Below are positions 24,507-34,186 of a stretch of 42,429 nucleotides of DNA, one piece after another. The notes under the pieces were generated by a model. It was given only the letters and a program-made list of their open reading frames with translations. It did no database searches and was not told where the DNA came from. A program made the translations under genes and the position numbers. Within the stretch, counting starts at the first letter, position 1; every line of letters starts with the position of its first letter. The stretch comes from Candidatus Bathyarchaeota archaeon (GTDB lineage: Archaea; Thermoproteota; Bathyarchaeia; Bathyarchaeales; Bathycorpusculaceae): positions 1 to 42,429 of the forward strand of contig JADGNF010000004.1 in assembly GCA_017883615.1 (NCBI GenBank). The letters run 5' to 3'.

Positions 24507-24716
24507 ATGGGAGTGGAGGGGAAATTTGATGGTCCTTTGAAGATCAAAGAAAAGTTAACAATAAATAAAAACCAGTATGAAAACACACCACATTACGAAT
24601 TATTGCAAAACGTCTGTAAGAGCCAGCGCTCCACCACTTCGGCAATTCCAAAGGAAGTATCTTTATTCACGGTTATATTCAGTTCGAATAGGAAGACCTC
24701 AAATGTTCTCGATTGA
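24507..24716 (+). CDS. Possible 69-residue ORF ahead of the glycosyltransferase
   Basis: ATG 24507 has a good GAGGAG nine bases upstream and a TATA-like element at the right distance. The product is polar, without recognised domains (MRMGVEGKFDGPLKIKEKL onward). It ends 14 bases inside the following glycosyltransferase gene, in another frame, which would allow coupled translation. The signals favour expression, the sequence does not help, and it could be a translated leader. Confidence 0.3.
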   Translation: MGVEGKFDGPLKIKEKLTINKNQYENTPHYELLQNVCKSQRSTTSAIPKEVSLFTVIFSSNRKTSNVLD

Positions 24717-25536
24717 GAAGGTTAGTCTTGAAATGCCATCTGCCATTTGTAGAGAAGATTTTGAATCGATGTTATCGTCTCAGGAAAATATCTGCGAAGG
24801 AACCTTGTCGATTGTACTTCCAATTTATAATGAAGAATCAGTTTTGGAATCAAATGTTCTAAGGCTCCGATCTTACATGAAATCGGCTTTCAAATGTAAA
24901 TGGGAAATTGTTATTGCCGACAATTTTTCGACAGATCAAACACCGAGTATAGGCCAGAAACTTGCTGAATCATATTCCGAAGTCAAGTACCTTAGAATAG
25001 ATCGCAAAGGGGTTGGTATAGCGCTCAAGACAGCATGGGATAGTAGCCGGGCAGATGTTCAATGCCATGTAGATGGTGATCTTCCTTTTGATTTTGATGA
25101 CATAAAACGTGTAATCCAGGCGGCTCAAGAGGGCTACGATGTTTGCTTTGGGTCCCGTTTTGCGGTCGGATCATTCACCGATGCTAAACCCCTTAGGAGA
25201 TACCTTTCCATAGTCTTCCATTATTGGATTAAGCTGCTTTTTTCATATGAATACAGTGATATCTGTGGAATAAAGGCTGTGAGACGAGAGGCGTTCTCAG
25301 TGTTGTCGCCGCACTTATCAAGCGACGGCTGGTTCTTCAATACTGAGTTAATGCTTCTTGCTGACAGAGCGAATATGTCAATCAAAGAAGTTCCAGTGCG
25401 GGTGAAAGATCCTCCTGGAAGAAAGAGCAAAGTAAAATTGCTACAAACTATTGCAAATCTATTTATACTGACATTCAAGTTGAGACTCAAATTCTGGGTA
25501 GACGGTTCAGTCCAGAAAACTAGGCGAGCCCGTTAA
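24703..25536 (+). CDS. Glycosyltransferase family 2 (dolichol-phosphate-sugar synthase-like)
   Basis: 277 residues. LSIVLPIYNEESVLESNV is strand 1, IVIADNFSTDQTP follows, CHVDGDLPFDFDDI holds the DxD-type metal site, and the region CFGSRFAVGS then SDICGIKAVRREAF is as in DPM1/DPG synthases. There is no C-terminal membrane domain. It probably charges a polyprenol phosphate with a sugar, or adds a sugar to a lipid-linked chain. The frame is open to ATG 24577, but AGGAAG upstream of ATG 24703 and normal family length favour the later start. It begins a tight three-gene operon; the next gene starts two bases after its stop. Confidence 0.85.
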   Translation: MFSIEKVSLEMPSAICREDFESMLSSQENICEGTLSIVLPIYNEESVLESNVLRLRSYMKSAFKCKWEIVIADNFSTDQTPSIGQKLAESYSEVKYLRIDRKGVGIALKTAWDSSRADVQCHVDGDLPFDFDDIKRVIQAAQEGYDVCFGSRFAVGSFTDAKPLRRYLSIVFHYWIKLLFSYEYSDICGIKAVRREAFSVLSPHLSSDGWFFNTELMLLADRANMSIKEVPVRVKDPPGRKSKVKLLQTIANLFILTFKLRLKFWVDGSVQKTRRAR

Positions 25537-25538
25537 TC

Positions 25539-26705
25539 ATGATTGCAAAAAGCTTCATCGTTGTCACACACAAATTCACAGCTTCCACCCAAGACGATTT
25601 AGTAGAATATCTGGATAAGCGTTTTGAAAGAGTGTTGTTTGTGTGGCATGATTTCGCTGATTGTCCCAATAGAAGGTCGTTTTGCGAAGAACACCGAAAT
25701 GGCGTAATCGTGAAAAGGTGGATGAGCAGAGACTTTCGGGATATGCCTGAACCCTTTGTTATGATTAAAGATTTCCTCTTTGCGACGTATAGCATATTGC
25801 GAACAGGAAAAAGTTGGGATGTCTCAATTGGCCTTTGCGGATTCGATGCATTACCTGGGATAATTCTGAAAAACCTCCTCAGAGTAGGCAAAACAGTGTT
25901 TTGGGCGGGCGATTTTGTTCCTAACTCGCGTTTCAGAGAAGGGTGGAAGAACATAATCTATTTTCAGGAAAATCGTTATGTTCTCAAGAGATGTGATTAT
26001 GCTTGGAACATTTCGCCCAGAGTTGAAAAATTAAGAGAGAAAATGTATGGGATCAAATCAAAACGGCAGCAACGAATTGTGCCGATAGGAATCTGGACAA
26101 GTCGCAGAGTGAAATTGCCCATTGAAAAAATTCACAAGCACAGAGTGCTTTTCGTTGGCCATTTGCTTGAAAAACAGGGCGTTCAATTAGTTCTTAAAGC
26201 AATACCTGAAATAAGAAAAACGATATCTGATTTTGAGTTCTTGATCATTGGCAAGGGCAATTACGAGACTACACTAAGATGTTTGGCGAAAGAACTTGGA
26301 GTCGAAGATTGTGTTCAGTTCGCAGGATACAAGAGCGATGAAGAAATGGAGCAGCTGTCCTCAGGTTGCGCTTGTGCGGTTGCTCCATATGATATGAAGA
26401 CTGATACTTGGACCCGCTATGCTGATCCTGCGAAAATAAAAACCTATTTGGCCTCAGCCCTGCCCGTTATTTTGACTGATGTTCCATACAACGCATACGA
26501 TATCCAGAGGCAACGATGCGGGATGGTCATCAAGTATGATACCGATGAGATGACAAATGCGATTATAACTCTGCTTTCAAATAAATCGCTATTAGAAGAG
26601 TATCGGAATAATGCTTTCAAGTATTCTAAACAATTTGATTGGAATAACATCTTTGATGGGGCTATAAATGAGGTAATAGCCTCAAGTAGTGAATGCTCAT
26701 CATGA
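25539..26705 (+). CDS. Glycosyltransferase, GT-B fold (family 4-like)
   Basis: 388 residues. The C-terminal half carries the retaining GT4-type nucleotide-sugar site: HRVLFVGHLLEKQGVQLVLKAI, FEFLIIGKGNYE, VQFAGYKSDEEMEQL, then DPAKIKTYLASALPVILTDVP, with the E of the usual EX7E replaced by a K-containing stretch. The N-terminal half (ITHKFTASTQDDL... VGKTVFWAGDFVP) is the acceptor domain. The donor is probably one of the activated sugars made in the 33-42 kb cluster. It sits between a GT2 and a large membrane protein, with two bases and a 13-base overlap respectively, so all three are one transcript. Confidence 0.85.
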   Translation: MIAKSFIVVTHKFTASTQDDLVEYLDKRFERVLFVWHDFADCPNRRSFCEEHRNGVIVKRWMSRDFRDMPEPFVMIKDFLFATYSILRTGKSWDVSIGLCGFDALPGIILKNLLRVGKTVFWAGDFVPNSRFREGWKNIIYFQENRYVLKRCDYAWNISPRVEKLREKMYGIKSKRQQRIVPIGIWTSRRVKLPIEKIHKHRVLFVGHLLEKQGVQLVLKAIPEIRKTISDFEFLIIGKGNYETTLRCLAKELGVEDCVQFAGYKSDEEMEQLSSGCACAVAPYDMKTDTWTRYADPAKIKTYLASALPVILTDVPYNAYDIQRQRCGMVIKYDTDEMTNAIITLLSNKSLLEEYRNNAFKYSKQFDWNNIFDGAINEVIASSSECSS

Positions 26706-29700
26706 AGTGCTTGACGATGGCTAATTTGGACACAAATTTGCGTTCACTGACTAGTTTCTTTAAAAAGATTATTCGTGAATATTTTTGGTTTATTTTGCTT
26801 GCTCTTATTCTGATCTTCTTCTTCATTGTTAACTTTGGATATGGTCGATTCTACGCCTTTACCGACATAAGTAATATTGAATTGCACCCCTGGCAAGAAC
26901 TACTGAAGAGATTCTCGATGTGGCAACAATGTCGAGGATTTGGGGTAGAACTAGGAACAGAAGCAGGTTACGCCATTCCCTTGGCTTTTTTCTCTTTCCT
27001 ATCAGCCATTGGATTTGGTGCCCTTCAGATTAACTTCATCAATAATCTGTTGCTCTTCGTATTACCTGGATTATCAGTCTCTGTTTTAGCATATTCCATC
27101 TTTTACCGGGATTCGAGACGAAAATTAGTTGCTTTCTTCGCAGGTCTACTTTTTGCCACCAGCTTTCTTATGTACATAAGAATACTTTCTCCTCTTTTTC
27201 TCCAAGTTTGGCCTTGGATAATGAGTTCACTAATTGCTGCAAGCGTTATCCTCATTTTGCAAACTGGCAAAAAACGTTTTTGGCTTATGTTCCTAGTATT
27301 ATGCTACCTCAATTTAGGGGCATTCATTGGTCTGCCTTCTGCTCTCGCTCCAATGGCGTTTGGTGGCTTATACGTTCTATATTACCTTTTAGTTGAGAGC
27401 CGCAACAAACGGCAAGATTCTATCAAGGTTCTCATAGCTGCTCTTGTTTTCTTTTTAGTATCTCTCCCTATGATCTGGTCCGTCATTCACGTTGTCTTTA
27501 GTGATGCTTTCCAAATAGCAGGTTTAGCCAAGACCTATACAATGTCCGTATTTACTCTAAATCTGCAGAACAGAGATTTTTCAAGTCTGCTTTACGGATT
27601 TAGGTTAATCGGAACAGGTAATTGGAATCTTGCGATACAAATGCCCGGGTTTGTTGGGCGATTAGGCTACCCGTATTATACTTTGTTTACATACAACGCT
27701 GCGTTTGTGTTTAGCAGTTTCATGCTTCCAATAGTTGCCTTTGGGGCTTTGCTATTCAAAGAATCAAAGCTATTGAGTCGTCGGCTCTTGTTCTTGGGAT
27801 TGGTTTCTGTTCTGTTCTTTTTCTTGATGAAGGGCGTAAGGGAACCTTTCGGGTCTTTGTTCCTTTGGTTGATGACACATGTGTCTCAGTTCGCAATATT
27901 TAGGACGCCTTACGATAAAATAGCGCCCGCTTTGGCCTACTCCTTGAGTATCATGGGGGCTTATACGTTTTCAAGAATTCTTCCTTCAATGAAGGAGATC
28001 TCTCAATTCAAGTCCTCAATTGGTAAGTTTTCCTTACCTAATTCGTTTTCAACATTTCTCTTGTCTGTTAAAAAGAAATCAGTATTCAAAAAGGCGGTAG
28101 CTGTTGTACTGTTGACTGCGTTGGTAATTGACGCTTATCCCGCCTACTCTGGCCAGCTTCTAGTTCCACTGGGTTTCTTCAACATCCCCCCATATTATCA
28201 ACAACTTGCAGATTACGTTAAGGCAAACCCCGCATCATACAAGATTTTAGGGCTTCCCTCGGTTGAATATACAAATCGTTATTCTTGGGGATATTTTGGA
28301 ATAACATTCGATGGCGTTAACTTAGATAAACCTGTGCTTGAACGATCATACATGGGCAGCGACTTATATGGCGATAGAGTTATTGGTGCAATACAAGATG
28401 ACGTCCTTTTCCGGTCTGATATTTCATCGGCGCCTGTTGTTGGGGGAACATTGCTTTATGCAGATAACACAAGTCCAAATGCAACAATTAACCTCGAAGG
28501 AGTCAAGTACTTTAACTATTTACTGCAGAAAGCAAACGACGGTCAGATAATGCTTAGAAATGACGCGGCAGGCGGGTATGCCTATCAACTGAATTCGCTT
28601 GATTGGCAGAGATACGACGATCTCTTCAGCTCGCTAAATAGCCTTGGCTTCATAGGCAACCCCAAAACCTTCGGAAACGTAACTATATACGACGTGAACA
28701 ACTATCTACCTTTGGTTTATGCAAATTCTCCAGCAAATGTCTACACCACGAATGATTACAGCACATTTCTCGGTGATGCTTACGTGTCTTCCCGCCTGTC
28801 AGTTCTCGCTTCTTTGTCCAACTATAACACTTCTTACGACTATGTTAGTGGAAGCACTAATACTGGGAGCGCAGAAATATACGTTCCAATAATTGCTAAT
28901 CAGTACTACACCGAAATCCAAAATAATTTGAATATAGAAACTCAGTATACTGTTACTCCGAACGCAGCTCTCATATCCCAGCTTAATAATACTCTACTGG
29001 AACTGGGAAAAATAGTTTCGGACTATAATTCAATCTATTATGTTGATAACATTCAAAATCCTGGGACTTTTGACATCTTACTAAAGTTGGATAATGTCGC
29101 ATCGACTGCAAACGAAACTGCGAATGCTTACTCTGGTAAGCAGTTGGCTTTTGGGAACCAAACAGTAGTAATCAGCGAGCTCGGCTCGTTAGGAAACGGT
29201 TGGTTTAAGATCGGCAGCGTTAATCTTGATGCTGGTGAACTCGTAATCCGTTCAGATATCCCCTCACAAGTGACTCTTACTTTACCTGATGGAGTTACGG
29301 AAGACAAGTTGCCCGCAAACATTATTGTTCAGAATAAGCCTGTACATCGACTGAATAATGGGACATGGATAGTTGAACTCGGCTTCGGAGCCTACACTTA
29401 TGGTAGCCTTGAGCAACTCTTAACATCTAACGGTCTTGATGCTAACTTTAGACAGAATATTGCTAAAGCACTTAACGTTAAAATAGCCACCACAGATTTG
29501 GATGTAGCTTTAGTTTCATCAGATATACTTCAGAATAATTCTCCGGCGCCACCGATAGTTTTTCGTCAAATCCAACCAGGGCAGCTGCTCATTAATGTGG
29601 AAAATGCTTCATCATCATTCTTCTTGAACTTCCTTGAAAGTTATCAAGCGGGTTGGAAATTATATGGAGTGCCTACAAAAATGTTAACAAATGCCGAACC

Positions 29701-30061
29701 TGCCCGAGATTATGCGGGAAGCGTAGAATTGAAGCAAGCCAGTAATCCTTTTCCGGATTCAAATGATCTCACTGCTTTAGGCGCTACTTCAGTTTTGGAT
29801 GATTCACACTTCCTCCTGAACGGATTCGCGAATAGCTGGTATGTGAACTTAACTGAACTATCCAATCGGCACATAATAACCCAGAAAAATGATGGGACTT
29901 ACGACTTCAGTTTGTTGCTGTACTTTGAGCCACAAGCCAACTTTGTATTGGGGCTGGCCATTTCAGTAATAGCGGGATTGACTGTGTGCGTCGTATTGGG
30001 TTATTCAACAATTCGAATCTGGACGCGCTCAAAGAAACTTAAGCACAAGTACTCCACGTAA
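26693..30061 (+). CDS. Large polytopic membrane protein, YfhO/AftD-like GT-C family
   Basis: 1122 residues. The first 480 or so hold about 12 transmembrane helices, beginning FWFILLALILIFFFIVNFGYG. They are followed by a large exterior domain of roughly 600 residues rich in Asn and Tyr, and a last helix (VLGLAISVIAGLTVCVVLGY) with a basic tail. FFLNFLESYQAGWKLYGVP near the C-terminus is the pattern seen in YfhO-like and AftD-like GT-C proteins, where ESYxPGW lies in the exterior domain. It likely uses a polyprenol-linked sugar to modify a glycan outside the cell. Membership is inferred from layout and this motif. It overlaps the preceding gene by 13 bases. Confidence 0.7.
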   Translation: MLIMKCLTMANLDTNLRSLTSFFKKIIREYFWFILLALILIFFFIVNFGYGRFYAFTDISNIELHPWQELLKRFSMWQQCRGFGVELGTEAGYAIPLAFFSFLSAIGFGALQINFINNLLLFVLPGLSVSVLAYSIFYRDSRRKLVAFFAGLLFATSFLMYIRILSPLFLQVWPWIMSSLIAASVILILQTGKKRFWLMFLVLCYLNLGAFIGLPSALAPMAFGGLYVLYYLLVESRNKRQDSIKVLIAALVFFLVSLPMIWSVIHVVFSDAFQIAGLAKTYTMSVFTLNLQNRDFSSLLYGFRLIGTGNWNLAIQMPGFVGRLGYPYYTLFTYNAAFVFSSFMLPIVAFGALLFKESKLLSRRLLFLGLVSVLFFFLMKGVREPFGSLFLWLMTHVSQFAIFRTPYDKIAPALAYSLSIMGAYTFSRILPSMKEISQFKSSIGKFSLPNSFSTFLLSVKKKSVFKKAVAVVLLTALVIDAYPAYSGQLLVPLGFFNIPPYYQQLADYVKANPASYKILGLPSVEYTNRYSWGYFGITFDGVNLDKPVLERSYMGSDLYGDRVIGAIQDDVLFRSDISSAPVVGGTLLYADNTSPNATINLEGVKYFNYLLQKANDGQIMLRNDAAGGYAYQLNSLDWQRYDDLFSSLNSLGFIGNPKTFGNVTIYDVNNYLPLVYANSPANVYTTNDYSTFLGDAYVSSRLSVLASLSNYNTSYDYVSGSTNTGSAEIYVPIIANQYYTEIQNNLNIETQYTVTPNAALISQLNNTLLELGKIVSDYNSIYYVDNIQNPGTFDILLKLDNVASTANETANAYSGKQLAFGNQTVVISELGSLGNGWFKIGSVNLDAGELVIRSDIPSQVTLTLPDGVTEDKLPANIIVQNKPVHRLNNGTWIVELGFGAYTYGSLEQLLTSNGLDANFRQNIAKALNVKIATTDLDVALVSSDILQNNSPAPPIVFRQIQPGQLLINVENASSSFFLNFLESYQAGWKLYGVPTKMLTNAEPARDYAGSVELKQASNPFPDSNDLTALGATSVLDDSHFLLNGFANSWYVNLTELSNRHIITQKNDGTYDFSLLLYFEPQANFVLGLAISVIAGLTVCVVLGYSTIRIWTRSKKLKHKYST

Positions 30062-30242
30062 GTTTCTATTTTTAGTTTGGATACTCTTGGGAATTAAGTC
30101 GGTTTGGAAGACGCTTTTTTCTTCTTCTGGTTTCCATTTTTAAGAAATGAGTAAAGCCGGTTTTGTGAACGCGCCACAAAACATTTTTGCTTGAATCAAC
30201 TAGACTGAGAGTTCTTTATATCTCCATTAGGAATATGTTCGA

Positions 30243-30680
30243 TCATAATTCTTTAAACTTTTCGAGAGGTGGCATCATAAATCCTGTTCCTTCAGTTACT
30301 ACGGTGCCGTTCTGGTTGGTGCATGTGAATTTCAGTTTCACGATGTTCTTTTCAACATTCTTTTCCATGACTTCCACTTGAGCTGTTATGGTATCGCCGA
30401 TAAACACTGGAGCTTTGAATTGAGCATTAATCTCTCTAGCCAACGTTCCTAAACCTGGCAACTTCGTTCCAAAAACGGTTGCAACTAACGCTATTGAGAT
30501 TGGGCCATGAGCAATTCTTCGCCCAAATTTAGTCTTCTTCGCATACTCTTCATTCATATGTAGTGGGTTGAAGTCTCCAGAGACCCCACCATAGAAATAT
30601 ATGTCAACTTCTGTTATCGTCTTCGCGAAATTAGCTTTGTCGCCAATCTCTATTTCGCTTATTTTTTTCCCAATTTCCAT
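30243..30680 (-). CDS. MaoC-like (R)-specific enoyl-CoA hydratase
   Basis: 145 residues with a single hot-dog fold. GGVSGDFNPLHMNEEYAKKTKFGRRIAHG is the hydratase-2 motif, with catalytic Asp36 and His41 and the following IAHGP loop. FKAPVFIGDTITAQVEV is the second conserved region. The enzyme hydrates trans-2-enoyl-CoA to (R)-3-hydroxyacyl-CoA, usually in fatty-acid or polyester metabolism; in archaea the substrate is often unknown. It is a lone gene between the glycosyltransferase operon and the acyltransferase gene, and no CoA-pathway neighbour is present. Confidence 0.9.
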   Translation of the reverse strand: MEIGKKISEIEIGDKANFAKTITEVDIYFYGGVSGDFNPLHMNEEYAKKTKFGRRIAHGPISIALVATVFGTKLPGLGTLAREINAQFKAPVFIGDTITAQVEVMEKNVEKNIVKLKFTCTNQNGTVVTEGTGFMMPPLEKFKEL

Positions 30681-30840
30681 GATTGTATTTTGCTTCGATT
30701 TAGATATAAATGTTCTGGAAGCTTGAGTTTACGCTACCGGTTGCAAACGCTTGTTTGAGAGAAGAGAGACTGGCGATCAGATTGATGGTAATCTCTTAAA
30801 TCGCTAACGTCTAATATCGAAAAATGCAGATATTAGATAG

Positions 30841-31809
30841 TTACATCCATTTGTGCCATGTATTTTGAGAACGGACAATCTTGGTGCCTAATTTTGGCCA
30901 AACTCTTTGAACGGGATAATTTCCAATTTGAGTTCCAAGCTCTGCAATATCTGCCTTGTCCGAAAACCATCTTAATGTCGCGTTTATCATGCTTGTGTAA
31001 ATTTGAGCGTTCCGGTATTCTGGAGAAACTGCAGACAGTATGAGTGTGCCTATTTTTTTGCTCGTGTAGCTGTTTAGTCGATGATTTAATCCGCTGGTGG
31101 TGAATCCTACTGGGTGGTCATTGATTTTCGCAACTAATACGATGCTTTCTTTATCTTTGCTAGCCTCTTCTATCCAATGTTCATATAAGGCATCGCTTTT
31201 TGCTTCATCTAAACGGCGATCTGCATGAAAATGATCGGTTGCGACCTTAGCTTCCGAGAAACTTGTTCTGGCAATCTTCTTCAATTCAGGTATCTCGTCC
31301 TTTAATAGTTCGATTTTGCAGGTTTCCTTGAAATCAACTACTTTATTCTTGAAATCAAAATAGTGCGTAACTAACGTGTCCATTAATTGAAAAGAACTGT
31401 CTTCGAGCGCGTGAATGAGCGGCGTGTCTTCGGTATGTGTTCTCGTAATCAAAAGGCTAAATCCTGAGAGTCTTGATAAATGTGATAGTAACTCTTTTGT
31501 GTGTTGTTTTTTTTCTAAATAATCTCCTAATGTGAATAGGTACCGTATGTTGGCGATTTCTGTTCCAAAGTGATTAGAATCCCATTTTGATTTTACAACA
31601 GAAAGTATTCCGAGAACGGTGTTGTTTTCTTCAGCTAAAAGAACCGAGGCCCCTTTTTCTTCAGAATCGCGCAAATCTCCAATTACGTAGTTTACTAAAT
31701 TATCGAGAGGGATGCCATATTCGGCATATGGGAGAAATCTGTTTTTACTGAGAAAACTACCCAAAACGTCAACGGACAATTCATCTTTTGTTGCAACATG
31801 AATATTCAA
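30841..31809 (-). CDS. GNAT-fold N-acyltransferase, WecD-like
   Basis: 322 residues with two GNAT-like halves. The C-terminal half contains IVLVAKINDHPVGFTTSGL, then KIGTLILSAVSPEYRNAQIYTSMINATLRWF, the acetyl-CoA-binding strand and loop, and ends TQIGNYPVQRVWPKLGTKIVRS, which resembles WecD (TDP-fucosamine acetyltransferase). The N-terminal half is a diverged second domain (VLLAEENNTVLGILSVVKS). It probably acetylates an amino sugar; the DegT aminotransferase at 20613-21773 could supply it. The start is TTG 31809 with a distant GGGAG, so the exact start is uncertain. Confidence 0.7.
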   Translation of the reverse strand: MNIHVATKDELSVDVLGSFLSKNRFLPYAEYGIPLDNLVNYVIGDLRDSEEKGASVLLAEENNTVLGILSVVKSKWDSNHFGTEIANIRYLFTLGDYLEKKQHTKELLSHLSRLSGFSLLITRTHTEDTPLIHALEDSSFQLMDTLVTHYFDFKNKVVDFKETCKIELLKDEIPELKKIARTSFSEAKVATDHFHADRRLDEAKSDALYEHWIEEASKDKESIVLVAKINDHPVGFTTSGLNHRLNSYTSKKIGTLILSAVSPEYRNAQIYTSMINATLRWFSDKADIAELGTQIGNYPVQRVWPKLGTKIVRSQNTWHKWM

Positions 31810-32098
31810 TGTTTTTGTGCTCCCAGAGTGCAGCTATTGAAATTCCAACTAATGTATTTTCACATTTAACGTTAATATTGATTTTCATCTCAAAAAATTG
31901 TTCTTCAAATGACAAAGCAGAAATTTTTATGGTCTTTGCCTAAAATAATCTTAAATGGTTCAACATTCCGCCTAATTTAATGCTTGGCAGATAATGTTAT
32001 TAAACAAAAACTCTTCCAAAAAAATAGGGTTCAGGGCGCTAAATAGTTCAGTATTGAGGTAAAACCTTTGGGTTCTTGATGTCCTAATTTATTTCCAT
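31810..32098. other. AT-rich intergenic region
   Basis: About 290 bases with no convincing frame, RNA or repeat. It presumably carries the promoter of the acyltransferase gene and the terminator of the methyltransferase gene, but no clear element stands out. Confidence 0.35.
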
Positions 32099-32827
32099 TT
32101 ATTTATGTCCATAACCAAATAAGTTGTCAATTTCGAAATGGTCTCTAAGCGACGGACTAAAATCCATCCATGCTTTATTCATGTTGATATCGTCACTGCC
32201 TATTATCCCATTGTTTTTGACATACTGAAAGGCGTTGGTGAATTCAAATTTCATATGTTCGTAACTATGGTCGCTATCGTGATAAAACATGTCTATTGGC
32301 CCACACTCTTTCAGTAGGGTTGGGACAAGTTTCGCTGCGTCGCCGATCTTCAGTGTCCAATAGTTGCGTAGTTGTTTTGGTACAAACCCTCCTATTTCAG
32401 GCACGGGTAACTTTGAAGTGCAACTGGTTTTGACTCCCAAATCAATTGAAATAAGATGACCCGAACCGTTATCTGCTATTGCTTGCAGAATGGTCCAACT
32501 TGTTTTCCCTGTCCACACACCAGTTTCAATGATTAGCTGTGGTTTCTCTTTGCGAATAAGGTAGTACAACATTAGAATATTGGTAAATTCGCTGTCGGTC
32601 CTAAGGAAAGCCATTTTTTTGGGAAAAACTGCTGAAGATCTTATCTTTGAATTTTCTAATAACTCACTTATCTCTTCTGATTTGCATTCCGATAGATTTA
32701 CCAAGAGTTTTCGTATGACTTCTCGATAAGCCTCAATTTTGCCTCCCCGGAAAAAAGCAGAAATCGTTGATGGCTGATTCAACATGATTCTTGCGTTGGT
32801 AAACGATAGCAGTTTTTTGGCGTTCAT
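32099..32827 (-). CDS. Class I SAM-dependent methyltransferase
   Basis: 242 residues. PQLIIETGVWTGKTSWTILQAI is motif I, the SAM-binding loop, GHLISIDLGV is motif II, and IDMFYHDSDHSYEHMKFEF with NNGIIGSDDI are later motifs of the Methyltransferase_24/CmcI-like type. The first 75 residues are helical and not recognised. Such enzymes in glycan loci methylate sugars; the target here is unknown. The frame extends to TTG 32887. I prefer ATG 32827, since a TATA-like CTTTTATTT about 30 bases upstream would give a leaderless transcript. It is divergent from the PseB-like gene. Confidence 0.72.
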   Translation of the reverse strand: MNAKKLLSFTNARIMLNQPSTISAFFRGGKIEAYREVIRKLLVNLSECKSEEISELLENSKIRSSAVFPKKMAFLRTDSEFTNILMLYYLIRKEKPQLIIETGVWTGKTSWTILQAIADNGSGHLISIDLGVKTSCTSKLPVPEIGGFVPKQLRNYWTLKIGDAAKLVPTLLKECGPIDMFYHDSDHSYEHMKFEFTNAFQYVKNNGIIGSDDINMNKAWMDFSPSLRDHFEIDNLFGYGHK

Positions 32828-33034
32828 AATAACAGAAAGCAGATTTGGGAAATAAAAGTATGATGGTTTATTTATCTGTCTTCGCAATTGCTTTAGGATG
32901 AGTTAGTCAATAGTCAATAAGCTTTTTCCTTTTGAAGTAACAGAATTAATTATCAGGAATCGAGATATTGGGGTTGCAATCTCTCGAAGTGCATAAAGTT
33001 AAATATTGAGTTATTCACTTTAGGAGAAGAGGGC

Positions 33035-34066
33035 ATGGCATTGGCTGAATTCAAAAACTCTGTTTATACAGATTCGACAATATTGGTAACCGGGGGAACA
33101 GGTTCAATAGGTTTGGAGCTCGCCAAAACTCTTCTCAATCATAAACCTAAAAAAATTCTTCTGTTTGATAACGACGAGAATGGCCTTTTTGAGGCTAGGA
33201 CTCTTTTACGTGAGCATCCTGAAGTATTGTATAAACTAGGCGATGTAACGGATATTCGCAGTGTTGAATCCGTACTCAAAGATTGTGATTATGTTTTCCA
33301 TGCTGCTGCGCGAAAGCATGTAGATTTTTGTGAAGGAAATCCGTACGAGGCTATTTCTACTAATGTGCTAGGCACCCAGATAGTTGCAGACTGCGCAATT
33401 AAATATGGGATTAAAAAATTTGTGTTTATAAGTACTGATAAGTCGGTCAACCCAATTAGCGTTCTAGGTACAACAAAATTGCTTGGCGAACGACTCATTA
33501 TCAGCGCAAGTAAATCAACGAATAAACCGATTTTTTCGGTTGTCAGATTTGGCAACGTTATTGGAAGCAGAGGTTCTGCTGTTCTAATTTTCGACAAACA
33601 GGTGAAAGAAGGATGCCCATTGACGGTAACAAACCCTGAAATGACTAGATTCATTATGTTACCATCTGACGCAGCTAAACTTGTCCTCAAAGCCGCTGAG
33701 TTGGCCAATTCGGGCGAAATTTTTGTGTTGAAAATGGATGCTGTTAAAGTGGAGACGCTTATTGAAGCGTGCCGGGGATTTTTTGCCGCGCTTCATGGCA
33801 AAGACCCTAATTCAGTCAAGATTATCAAGGTTGGAGCAAACCTTGGCGAAAAAGTGCATGAAGAACTCATGACGTCTTCCGAAGCAACAAATGTAATTGA
33901 AACCGCGAAATATTACATAATTAATCCTCATACCGAAAGGTTGAAAGATGCCGTAAAATCAACACCCGACAATGTAGTGTGTTCTTCAGACAGTGCTCAT
34001 TTGGGCTCTGAAAAAGAAATACTCTCTTTGTTATCCAAACTGTACTCAGACAAAAGATTATGTTAG
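33035..34066 (+). CDS. PseB/CapD-like nucleotide-sugar dehydratase (extended SDR)
   Basis: 343 residues. VTGGTGSIGLELAKTL is the NAD-binding motif of the polysaccharide biosynthesis protein family. AAARKHVDFCEGNPYEAISTNVLGT and FISTDKSVNPISVLGTTKLLGE include the catalytic region. The usual Met of the family's M..xK site is Leu here, with Lys retained and no Tyr. VVRFGNVIGSRGSAVLIF and MTRFIMLPSDA follow. PseB-type members convert UDP-GlcNAc to a 4-keto-6-deoxy sugar, the entry point to amino sugars. The short form lacks the membrane domain of WbpM. GGAGAAG about seven bases before the ATG supports the start. Confidence 0.9.
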   Translation: MALAEFKNSVYTDSTILVTGGTGSIGLELAKTLLNHKPKKILLFDNDENGLFEARTLLREHPEVLYKLGDVTDIRSVESVLKDCDYVFHAAARKHVDFCEGNPYEAISTNVLGTQIVADCAIKYGIKKFVFISTDKSVNPISVLGTTKLLGERLIISASKSTNKPIFSVVRFGNVIGSRGSAVLIFDKQVKEGCPLTVTNPEMTRFIMLPSDAAKLVLKAAELANSGEIFVLKMDAVKVETLIEACRGFFAALHGKDPNSVKIIKVGANLGEKVHEELMTSSEATNVIETAKYYIINPHTERLKDAVKSTPDNVVCSSDSAHLGSEKEILSLLSKLYSDKRLC

Positions 34067-34186
34067 GTTCAGCTAAACTCGGCGTGTTAAGAATAAGCTA
34101 TAAAATTCAAAAAAGTACATGGGTCCATCTGGGTCTTATCAACAAGTAAGCGGAAATTAGTTTACTATTCGACAAATTTGCATGAA

